Source: Bacteroidota bacterium
Lineage (GTDB): Bacteria > Bacteroidota > Bacteroidia > B-17B0 > B-17BO
Assembly (NCBI GenBank): GCA_947462425.1
Contig: CANHPI010000056.1
Span: 1 to 11,512 of the forward strand
Direction of reading: 5' to 3'
DNA: 11,512 bases
The position numbers were made by a program, and so were the translations under genes. Under the pieces are notes generated by a model. It was not told where the DNA came from, made no database searches, and saw only the letters and a program-made list of their open reading frames with translations. Each line of letters starts with the position of its first letter. Position 1 is the first letter of the stretch. This document shows positions 5,446-11,512 of the stretch, in pieces.

Positions 5446-7743
5446 ATGAGTATGGAAAATTTAAAAATAGCCACTAAAGTTGTGAACAAAATCCCTATGA
5501 TGGGAATTATTAATGCTATAACATTTGAAGAAATTGTCCCATTTGAATATTTTTTCATAAAAACTATTAAAAACCATAAGGATTTATCTTTGACTAATTT
5601 TGATAATATTTTTTTATTGTTTGAGAATAATGATGATTTCTTTAACAACAATTGTAAATTTTGTAAAGTTTCTGAAACCGGCACATTTATTAGTAGTAAT
5701 AAATATCAAAATCTTCATTGCTTTTACAAAGGGGAGGCTATTTGTAATTTAAATGAAAAGGTTCATATTATAAATTTGAATGAAGAATTGTTAAGAGGAC
5801 CACTCGATGATCTTTGGGATATTCATGGAGACTTAGAAGATAATTTCAGAGAGTTAATACGTTGTGCTGATGATGTCCGCATTAATTACTCCTACTTAAA
5901 GTCAGCAGAAACTAACATTTCATCTTATTTTGACAATCAAGGAGTTTCCCTGGTGGAAGTTGAAGAAAAATTAGGATATATAAAAACTAGATATTCAGAT
6001 TTAAATTACACATCTTATAGTTATTTAAATGATTTTAATATTGTTGGATTAGCTGTATATAAACAAAACAATAAGTTTGGGTTTTTAAATCGATATCTCT
6101 TTGAAGTAGCCAATTTATTTGATTATGTTTTTAATAATGAGGAGTTAAAACAAGTTGGTATAATAAATAATGATCCATTAATTTATTACATAGAAAAAGA
6201 TAACAAAATCTTAAAGATTCAATTTACGGGTAATTTTGTAGAAGAATTAATACATCATCCTATTAGATTTGTTGAGGGAGATTCATTAAATGAATTTTTT
6301 TCAGAAAGATTGAATACCGTTGTAAATAAAAGTCAAATTTATACCCCAGTAGATATATTTTCATCTCCCACCACTAATTTTTTAGATGATGAGGATTTTA
6401 TTCAATTGGGTCCTTGTGAATTTCCTTTGTTTATTTCAAATGAAACTTATAAAAAATTTAATGTAAATAATTTGATAAATGAACACAACACTTTATTTGG
6501 ACTTATCCCTAGTTGTTATATCGTTTTAGATGAAATAGCTATTTCAATTCCTAAGAAACAATACGACTTGATCCCTTTTAGGGAAGGAGATAAATACGGT
6601 TACAAAAATCATTTTCAAGAATTAATTGTTCCATGTGTATATGATTTTACTGAACCAATTATAAATGGATATGGAGCTGTTCAGATGGGAGATAAATGGG
6701 GTGTCATCAATGGTAAATTTGAAAATTCTTTTGATTATCCATTCAATTACGGTGATTTAATAATTGATTGTATATATGATAGTATTGGCGATTTCTCAGA
6801 AGGATTATTGAGTGTGTATAAAGATAGTAAATGGGGTTTTGTTGATAACTGTGGTAAAGTTTCAATTCCTTTTGTTTACGATAGAGTCAAATCTTTTTCA
6901 GGGGGATTTGCAGCAGTTATGTTAAATAATAAAGCTGGATTTATCAATAAAAAAGGAGAGATAATTACCGAATTCAAATATGAAGATGTAGGTGATTTTG
7001 AAAATGGTTTTTCAGGAGTAACATTTGGAGATAAATATGGAATGATAAACACTCTAGGTGAAGAAGTTACCATGATGCATTTTGAACAAACTGTGGCATA
7101 TTCTGAGGGCTTATTTATGGTAAAACTAAATGATAAAGTTGGTTTTATAGACGAAACTTGGGACTGGGCTGTAGAAAATAAATACGATATGGCATTTCCA
7201 TTTTCTGAAGGATTAGCTGTAGTAGTATCGAATAACAAATACGGTTATGTTGATAAAAAAGCTAATGTAATTATTCCATTAGAATATACTGATGCCTATG
7301 ATTTTAAATCTGGAATTGCAAGAGTTTATAAAGATGGAAAATTTGGATTTATTAATCCTAAAGGAGAAATTGTAATCCCATTTATTTATAATGAAGCCGA
7401 AGATTTTAATGATGGTTATGCTAGAGTGAAATTAGATGGTTTTTATGGAGTTATAAACAATGAAAACGAAGTTATTGTTCCTTTTGCCTATGATTATATT
7501 CATCCCGATTGTTTTTCTGATGGTCTGGTGGCAGCTAGTTCTTTACTTTTTGATGGAGATTCTAGAATAGGCTATATCAATAAATCAGCTGGATTAGTTA
7601 TCCGAACAGAATATTCCAACGTTTCTTCATTTAATAATGGAATAGCGTTAGTCGTTAAAGATAAATACGATGTTAACACTAAAGAATTTATTGAGATTCA
7701 AGGATTTATTGATAAACAAGGAAATGAATATTGGAAAGACTAA
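5446..7743 (+). CDS. WG-repeat protein with unrecognised N-terminal region
   Basis: A 765-residue protein without signal peptide or membrane helix, so probably cytoplasmic. Residues 382-765 consist of about ten to eleven WG (KWG) repeats of about 33-40 residues, each starting with a K[WYFAV]G[FYVM][IV][ND] strand, then a VIPFxYD strand and a DFSxGLAxV strand; SKWGFVD is the most canonical copy. A degenerate unit (NKFGFLN, about 209-215) lies in the N-terminal part. Residues 1-200 and 230-380 match nothing I recognise; Cys70-x2-Cys73 with Cys93 and Cys100 might bind metal. WG repeats form beta-rich scaffolds for binding, with no known catalysis. Its stop codon lies 14 bases before the next gene, so the two form an operon. 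Met1 and Met3 are both possible starts. A weak TATATTTA box at 5405-5412 could be the promoter. Confidence 0.85.
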   Translation: MSMENLKIATKVVNKIPMMGIINAITFEEIVPFEYFFIKTIKNHKDLSLTNFDNIFLLFENNDDFFNNNCKFCKVSETGTFISSNKYQNLHCFYKGEAICNLNEKVHIINLNEELLRGPLDDLWDIHGDLEDNFRELIRCADDVRINYSYLKSAETNISSYFDNQGVSLVEVEEKLGYIKTRYSDLNYTSYSYLNDFNIVGLAVYKQNNKFGFLNRYLFEVANLFDYVFNNEELKQVGIINNDPLIYYIEKDNKILKIQFTGNFVEELIHHPIRFVEGDSLNEFFSERLNTVVNKSQIYTPVDIFSSPTTNFLDDEDFIQLGPCEFPLFISNETYKKFNVNNLINEHNTLFGLIPSCYIVLDEIAISIPKKQYDLIPFREGDKYGYKNHFQELIVPCVYDFTEPIINGYGAVQMGDKWGVINGKFENSFDYPFNYGDLIIDCIYDSIGDFSEGLLSVYKDSKWGFVDNCGKVSIPFVYDRVKSFSGGFAAVMLNNKAGFINKKGEIITEFKYEDVGDFENGFSGVTFGDKYGMINTLGEEVTMMHFEQTVAYSEGLFMVKLNDKVGFIDETWDWAVENKYDMAFPFSEGLAVVVSNNKYGYVDKKANVIIPLEYTDAYDFKSGIARVYKDGKFGFINPKGEIVIPFIYNEAEDFNDGYARVKLDGFYGVINNENEVIVPFAYDYIHPDCFSDGLVAASSLLFDGDSRIGYINKSAGLVIRTEYSNVSSFNNGIALVVKDKYDVNTKEFIEIQGFIDKQGNEYWKD
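6589..7740 (+). repeat. WG-repeat coding array
   Basis: About ten in-frame units of roughly 100-130 bases coding for WG repeats. The DNA units are well diverged from each other, and only the protein pattern is kept (K-hydrophobic-G, then PFxYD, then F-x-G-hydrophobic-A). This indicates an old array under selection, with no recent tandem expansion. Unit 2 holds a longer insertion (about 13 residues) and unit 9 is followed by an extended loop. Confidence 0.8.
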
Positions 7744-7757
7744 AAGGGTTTAAATAA

Positions 7758-8723
7758 ATGAATATTGAAGTATTAGAAAAAAGAGCGGAAGTTCTCGCTA
7801 AAGTAGTTGCTTGTATTGCTGACTTGTATCATGATGGAAATTTAGATGAAGGACAAAAAGGATTGCTCGAAACCTTATTGGGTGCTGGTATATGGTATCT
7901 TCCTTCAGGGAAGGAATTGTTTAGTGGTAAAATTAGTAAGGCAGCATTAGAGCAAATTGCAACAAACTCCAATATTAAATTAGTTGAAGAACATGGTTTT
8001 CCTCGTAAAGTTGCAGGGAAGTCCCTTTTTTATGAACATCTTGAGGATTTGAAGTCAGATCATACTAAATTATATAATTTGTATTTGGATAAAATGGGTC
8101 GTTATAATTTGGTATTGAAAGAGGAGAATAACAAGCTGAAAAAATTCCAGAAGACACATATGTTTATTTCAGAAGAAGAAGCCTATCTTTCTGCGGGGAT
8201 TGAATTAATTTCTATTGACGAGGGTCATTATACTTTGCCTCAATTGAAGAGATACAATCCTAATACTCCAGTAAAATTACCTAAAGTTAAAAAAGAAAAA
8301 AAAGTTACAGTTAGAAAAACCATTTCTGAGTCAACCTCAAAAAAAGAAAAAAAAGTTACACCTAGAATAACTAGTTCTAAGTCAACGCCAAAAAAGGAAA
8401 AAACAATTGTAGATGAAAATAGCATCATTACCCATAGCCAAAATATACAATTGAAGAAAGGTAAAAATGACTCTAAAACGTATGAAGCTTTTATTAATTA
8501 TGTTATAGATAATTATTCAAATCAAATTCTAAATTTAGATATTTTATCAAAATTCATTAAGGCTAATCCAATTGATGAGAGTTTCGGCAGAGATGTTTAT
8601 TATAAACGTATTGTTGGACATAATAATTGGTATTATTCTACAAAATTTGATACGGCAACTAAGTATTCTCGTATGTTTAAAATAGCAGATGCTTTGAAGT
8701 TTAGATTAGAATTAGTTGAATAA
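7758..8723 (+). CDS. Unrecognised two-domain protein with lysine-rich repeat linker
   Basis: A 321-residue protein that I do not recognise. Residues 1-170 are a folded-looking region that begins with a helix (MNIEVLEKRAEVLAKVVACI) and contains EEHGFPRKVAGKSLF (about 78-92) and a charged helix YNLVLKEENNKLKKFQK. Residues 178-216 are a low-complexity basic linker made of a 17-residue repeat beginning KKEKKVT. Residues about 235-321 form a second compact, aromatic-rich region (NNWYYSTKFDTATKYSRMF). The basic linker suggests contact with nucleic acid or a flexible tether, but this is inference. It starts 14 bases after the WG-repeat gene, with AAAGGG upstream as a possible weak ribosome site, and is surely co-transcribed with it. 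No catalytic motif was found. It converges on the DUF2130 gene, with 113 bases between stop codons. Confidence 0.7.
   Translation: MNIEVLEKRAEVLAKVVACIADLYHDGNLDEGQKGLLETLLGAGIWYLPSGKELFSGKISKAALEQIATNSNIKLVEEHGFPRKVAGKSLFYEHLEDLKSDHTKLYNLYLDKMGRYNLVLKEENNKLKKFQKTHMFISEEEAYLSAGIELISIDEGHYTLPQLKRYNPNTPVKLPKVKKEKKVTVRKTISESTSKKEKKVTPRITSSKSTPKKEKTIVDENSIITHSQNIQLKKGKNDSKTYEAFINYVIDNYSNQILNLDILSKFIKANPIDESFGRDVYYKRIVGHNNWYYSTKFDTATKYSRMFKIADALKFRLELVE
8286..8405 (+). repeat. 51-bp in-frame direct repeat with long A-tracts
   Basis: A 21-base identical segment recurs at 8289-8309 and 8340-8360, 51 bases (17 codons) apart, and a third shorter copy starts near 8390. Each contains runs of six to eight A separated by a single G. 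It encodes KKEKKVT units of the linker. Such runs are prone to length change by slippage. Confidence 0.75.
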
Positions 8724-8836
8724 TTTGTATTAAATAAAAATACTCCACACCACCGATTGCCATTTAGGAAAAAATTTTTCGAATTGAAGAACAACGCTTT
8801 AACAAGAAAACATCCAATATTTAAAAACAGAATCAC

Positions 8837-10075
8837 TTAGTCGCCAGACAATTCATCAAACTTCGCTTTCATAGTTGGATTCCCGTTAGTTAATTTTTTA
8901 ATGGTTAAATCCTCAGCTTTATTGTTGGCTAATCGTAAATTGTTGACTGATGCTAGAAGCGCCTCTTTTGTCTTTTGTAGATGATCCATTGTTTTATCTA
9001 TTTCATCAATTGCCGTTTTGAACTGTCTACTTGCCAAGTCATAGTTTTTGGCAAATCCAACTTTAAATGCATTTATATTATCTTCAAAATTAGTAATGTC
9101 AATATTTTGATTTTTTATTAAACTCAATTCTGCCTTGTATTGCATAGAGCTCATAGACGCATTTCGAAGTAGCGTTATAATAGGAATAAAGAATTGCGGA
9201 CGTACCACATACATTTTAGAAAATTTGTGTGAAACATCAACGATACCGGTGTTGTAATAGTCACTTTCTGCTTCTAATAATGAAACGAGCACGGCATATT
9301 CACATTTCTTTTCGGATCTATCTTTGTCTAGTTCTTTAAAGAAATCTTCATTTCTTTTTTTGGTGGCAGTAGTATCCGATTCATTTTTCATCTCAAACAT
9401 GATGGAAATAATTTCATTCCCATGTTCATCATTCTCTTTATAGATAAAATCACCTTTGCTTCCAGAACTGGAATCGTTGTCTTTTTCAAAATAAGCGTTT
9501 TGAAAGGCCGTTGCTCTAAGCTTGTTGAATTCGGTTTCACAATGTTGTTCCAGTGTTTCCCCAATCATTTTGGTGGAAAGCTTTAGCTTCATGTCTTTAC
9601 GTAAATCAATTTCCTCATCTTTCATTTTGATGATTTCATCTTTTGTCTTTAGCTCGGCTGCAAATTGTTGCTTTAAAGAACTTTCCAAATTTTCTTTTTC
9701 TAATTCTTTGGTCTTTACATCATTTAGAAGATTATCACGCTCTTTTTCAATTTTTTGAGTGGCTTCATTAACGGCTAATTTTTTTTCTACTTCAACACTA
9801 TCCAGTTTTGCTTTAAGTTGTAGTAAATCATTATCTTTTTGTGACAGTTTTTGCGACAGCTCTATTTCTTTTTGAGCTAATTGTTGCATCAACGATTCTC
9901 TTACCTTAGACTCAGCAATTTCCACGGCATTGTGTTTGTCTTTTTCAGCAAGGGTTAATCTATTTTGTAGTTCTTCTTCAAATTGATGATCCCGAATTTG
10001 TTTTACAATATCTGCAAAACCGGCTTCGTCTATTTTAAAGGCTTTTTTACAATTAGGACAAATGATTTCGTTCAT
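8837..10075 (-). CDS. DUF2130 protein: zinc-ribbon-like start, coiled coil, PD-(D/E)XK-like core
   Basis: A 412-residue protein. Residues 1-10 ([10 protein letters not shown]) hold a CPNC knuckle. Residues about 30-165 are a long Glu/Lys/Gln-rich coiled coil. The DUF2130 core begins near 168 ([20 protein letters not shown], with conserved Glu residues) and continues with GDFIYKE (D209) and [10 protein letters not shown] (E228, K230), which reads like the D...ExK site of PD-(D/E)XK nucleases. A final helical region follows residue 300. The family's function is not established; the fold points to DNA binding or cutting. The gene lies 46 bases after the RhuM-Fic gene, and a remnant of a second copy (11206-11276) also lies beside a RhuM remnant, which supports a working link between the two families. 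A 9-base direct repeat GATTCAATT (10092 and 10115) sits in the gap upstream. Confidence 0.85.
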   Translation of the reverse strand: MNEIICPNCKKAFKIDEAGFADIVKQIRDHQFEEELQNRLTLAEKDKHNAVEIAESKVRESLMQQLAQKEIELSQKLSQKDNDLLQLKAKLDSVEVEKKLAVNEATQKIEKERDNLLNDVKTKELEKENLESSLKQQFAAELKTKDEIIKMKDEEIDLRKDMKLKLSTKMIGETLEQHCETEFNKLRATAFQNAYFEKDNDSSSGSKGDFIYKENDEHGNEIISIMFEMKNESDTTATKKRNEDFFKELDKDRSEKKCEYAVLVSLLEAESDYYNTGIVDVSHKFSKMYVVRPQFFIPIITLLRNASMSSMQYKAELSLIKNQNIDITNFEDNINAFKVGFAKNYDLASRQFKTAIDEIDKTMDHLQKTKEALLASVNNLRLANNKAEDLTIKKLTNGNPTMKAKFDELSGD

Positions 10076-10121
10076 GAGGTAGTAGGTTTTTGATTCAATT
10101 TTTATTGGTGAAGCGATTCAA

Positions 10122-11096
10122 TTAATTTTTGTTGTTAATTAGATTCACTACTAGTTTAATCATCATTTCTTTTTCTTCAGGTTTGCTTTCGGCAATCATA
10201 ATAGTTATTGCTACCAAGGCGTTATCGCCTATTCTTTTGTTTCCAAATTTGTTGTACAATTTTTGATTCATGTCTAAAAAATAGATGAATAATCCAGCGG
10301 CAATACGTTTATTTCCATCAGAAAAGGAATGATTTTTCACCACGAAATACAACAAATGTGCTGCTTTTTCTTCTAGGGAACGATATAAGTCATTAGTATC
10401 AAATGTTTGGTATATGGTATCCAAAGAACTTTTGAATGATTGGTCTTTTTCGTTACCAAACAGTTTCCCTGCTTTTTGATAATCACGCCATACATTGATT
10501 TGGTGAATAGCTTCTGTATAGTTGAGTTTTTGGATTTCAGTTACTGAAAAATCGCTATCAATAGTTAAGTTTTGATGGTCGTATTTGTCTAGTGTTTCAA
10601 GTGCATACGCATATTGTTCAATAACTTTTAAAATACCTGTTGCTTCTGTAGAAGATAAACTTTCAATACTACCAGCATTTGCAGCTAGTTTAATAGCTTG
10701 TTGCAAATCGGAATACTTGTAATGGAGTTCTTTTAATCGTTTTTCGTTAAGTGCATATCCGTTAACCAAATAGTCTTTTAAACGTTGGGTGGCCCATTGA
10801 CGGAATTGGGTTCCTTGTTTAGATTTAACACGGTAACCTACAGAAATGATTACATCGAGGTTATAATAAGATACAGGTTTATCAGAATTTGCAATATGCA
10901 TTTTTTGCATATTGCTTTTTTCATCTAACTCATTTTCATTAAAAACATTTCTAATGTGTCTAGAAATAACGGATTGATCTCTTTGAAATAAAAGCACTAA
11001 TTGTTCTTGAGTTAACCAAACCGTATCCTTATCAAGATTTACTTGAAGTTCAACTGAATTATCTACCGATTTATATATTTCTATTTGATGTTCCAT
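10122..11096 (-). CDS. RhuM-Fic/Doc fusion protein
   Basis: A 324-residue protein. Residues 1-140 are the RhuM domain: MEHQIEIYKS, the helix-turn-helix-like stretch VWLTQEQLVLLFQRDQSVIS (26-45), YYNLDVIISVGYRVKSKQ and TQFRQWATQRLKDY (96-109). Residues about 190-320 are a Fic/Doc domain with the catalytic motif HSFSDGNKR (H256, N262, R264). Fic enzymes transfer AMP or, in the Doc branch, phosphate to target proteins; the Lys before the Arg and the missing second Arg lean towards Doc. RhuM genes are commonly found near type I restriction genes, but their role is unsettled. The frame is open up to an ATG at 11144, but that extension translates the remnant of another rhuM copy in a wrong frame (11098-11197), so the start is set at 11096, where TAATG joins the remnant's stop and this start. 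The DUF2130 gene follows after 46 bases. Confidence 0.88.
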   Translation of the reverse strand: MEHQIEIYKSVDNSVELQVNLDKDTVWLTQEQLVLLFQRDQSVISRHIRNVFNENELDEKSNMQKMHIANSDKPVSYYNLDVIISVGYRVKSKQGTQFRQWATQRLKDYLVNGYALNEKRLKELHYKYSDLQQAIKLAANAGSIESLSSTEATGILKVIEQYAYALETLDKYDHQNLTIDSDFSVTEIQKLNYTEAIHQINVWRDYQKAGKLFGNEKDQSFKSSLDTIYQTFDTNDLYRSLEEKAAHLLYFVVKNHSFSDGNKRIAAGLFIYFLDMNQKLYNKFGNKRIGDNALVAITIMIAESKPEEKEMMIKLVVNLINNKN

Positions 11097-11097
11097 T

Positions 11098-11197
11098 ATG
11101 CTGCTATTTGTATAAAATAGTCTTTTAATCGTTGCGTTGCCCATTGACGGAATTGGGTTCCTTGTTTGGAATTAACGCTATAACCAACTGAAATTAT
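11098..11197 (-). pseudogene. Internal fragment of a second rhuM gene
   Basis: In its own frame the minus strand encodes IISVGYSVNSKQ and then GTQFRQWATQRLKDY, followed by six unrelated codons and TAA. Bases 11117-11197 match 10770-10850 in the intact gene at 70 of 81 positions, with one 29-base identical run, and most differences are silent. Neither the start nor the end of the gene is present. The fragment joins a DUF2130 remnant on one side and stops at the start codon of the intact RhuM-Fic gene on the other. Confidence 0.85.
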
Positions 11198-11205
11198 AGC
11201 GAAAT

Positions 11206-11276
11206 AACGATATCCGCAAAACCAGCCTCATCTATTTTAAAAGCTTTTTGCAATTAGGACAGATTATTTCGTTCAT
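11206..11276 (-). pseudogene. 5' fragment of a second DUF2130 gene, frameshifted
   Basis: The minus strand starts ATG at 11276 and encodes [11 protein letters not shown], like the intact DUF2130 gene, but one A is missing from the following A-run, so the frame hits TAG at 11232. Beyond the shift the sequence still matches (DEAGFADIV). Against 10004-10075, about 61 of 72 aligned positions agree, the same divergence as the neighbouring rhuM fragment. Homology stops at codon 24, and eight bases later the rhuM fragment begins. Confidence 0.85.
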
Positions 11277-11381
11277 GATTAATTAGATTGGGTTAATTAT
11301 TGATTCATTGTTTTTTTCCAACTTTATATAAACTCTTTTTTATCAAGTTGAACTCCTTACAGCATCTTACTAAATTAGAAA

Positions 11382-11397
11382 CGCGAAAGGATTCGCG
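11382..11397. repeat. Short GC-rich hairpin, possible repeated extragenic palindrome
   Basis: CGCGAA-AGGA-TTCGCG forms a perfect 6-bp stem with a four-base loop. It stands out as the most GC-rich spot in an otherwise AT-rich 180-base intergenic region between the gene tail at 11459 and the remnants. No T-run follows on either strand, so it is a poor terminator; a dispersed palindromic repeat or an RNA-processing hairpin is possible. Nothing else is recognised between 11279 and 11458. Confidence 0.4.
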
Positions 11398-11458
11398 CAC
11401 AAGTGGGGTTAATACCAAAATACATGAATGTTGTATCTAGTCCTTTGTTTATCATAAT

Positions 11459-11512
11459 CTATTTATTTAGTGCAGCTGCATTAAAAAATTCCCAACTTGT
11501 TAAATCCTTATC
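11459..11512 (-). CDS. C-terminal tail of an unidentified gene (17 codons)
   Basis: On the minus strand the only frame open from the window edge encodes DKDLTSWEFFNAAALNK and then TAG (11461-11459). The residue mix looks like a real protein end, while the other two frames stop within four codons. The rest of the gene lies beyond the window. Because rhuM genes often follow restriction genes, a type I restriction component is possible, but the tail is too short to identify. Confidence 0.4.
   Translation of the reverse strand, partial: DKDLTSWEFFNAAALNK

Noticed and set aside
6876..7238. Minus-strand reading frame of 120 codons inside the WG-repeat gene
   Set aside because: The WG repeat pattern on the plus strand fully explains the region; the opposite frame shows no domain.
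8724..8836. Convergent gap with a start-less plus-strand open frame (NKNTPHHRLPFRKK...) and a 67-codon minus-strand frame ending in it
   Set aside because: No start codon for the first and overlap with the 321-residue gene for the second; it could be a remnant of a lost gene end, but nothing recognisable supports it. No convincing terminator was found here either; the A6T5 stretch at 8769-8779 has no GC stem.
10092..10123. Direct repeat GATTCAATT, 23 bases apart, before the DUF2130 gene
   Set aside because: Nine bases in AT-rich DNA can recur by chance, and the second copy runs into the stop codon of the RhuM-Fic gene.
11375..11455. 26-codon minus-strand frame starting MINKGLDTTFMYF
   Set aside because: Too short, overlaps the GC-rich hairpin and shows no promoter; more likely a chance frame in intergenic DNA.

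Overview
The window looks like an accessory, defence-island-like stretch of a Bacteroidota chromosome, most likely Flavobacterium or a close relative. The reasons are the very AT-rich DNA, genes without Shine-Dalgarno leaders, two perfect TAnnTTTG promoter -7 boxes in the one divergent promoter region, and protein families common in this group (RhuM-Fic, DUF2130, WG-repeat proteins, BCS1-like AAA ATPases). No rRNA, tRNA, CRISPR array or transposase was seen.

Left block, minus strand, 1-4427. Reading in the direction of transcription: a membrane-anchored HExxH peptidase-like protein, a membrane bPH2-domain protein that starts right after the peptidase stop codon, a small lipoprotein, a stand-alone DnaB C-terminal-like (RecA-fold) ATPase, then after a 110-base gap a BCS1-like AAA ATPase, and after 215 bases the 5' part of a DUF2779 protein with a Cas4-like nuclease core. 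The first four are packed with gaps of 0 to 26 bases and are probably one operon.

Middle block, plus strand, 4560-8723. An unusual AT-only promoter region separates it from the left block. It holds an orphan, half-length protein resembling a type I restriction specificity subunit (one target-recognition domain), a probable terminator, and then a two-gene operon: a 765-residue protein with about ten WG repeats behind an unrecognised N-terminal region, and a 321-residue unrecognised protein with a lysine-rich 17-residue repeat linker.

Right block, minus strand, 8837-11512. A RhuM-Fic fusion gene is followed by a DUF2130 gene (coiled coil plus a PD-(D/E)XK-like core). Just upstream lie fragments of a second, diverged copy of both genes, joined in the reverse order and frameshifted, then a short GC-rich hairpin, then the last 17 codons of another minus-strand gene. 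The RhuM remnant also explains a spurious 16-codon extension of the RhuM-Fic reading frame: the real start is at 11096.

Taken together the window carries several families often found in restriction or defence islands (RhuM, Fic, HsdS-like, DUF2130, Cas4-like nuclease), but no complete restriction system is visible. The best candidates for something undescribed are the WG-repeat/linker-protein operon and the peptidase-bPH2-lipoprotein-DnaB-like-AAA cassette. Both are inferences from gene order and domain reading, without database support.
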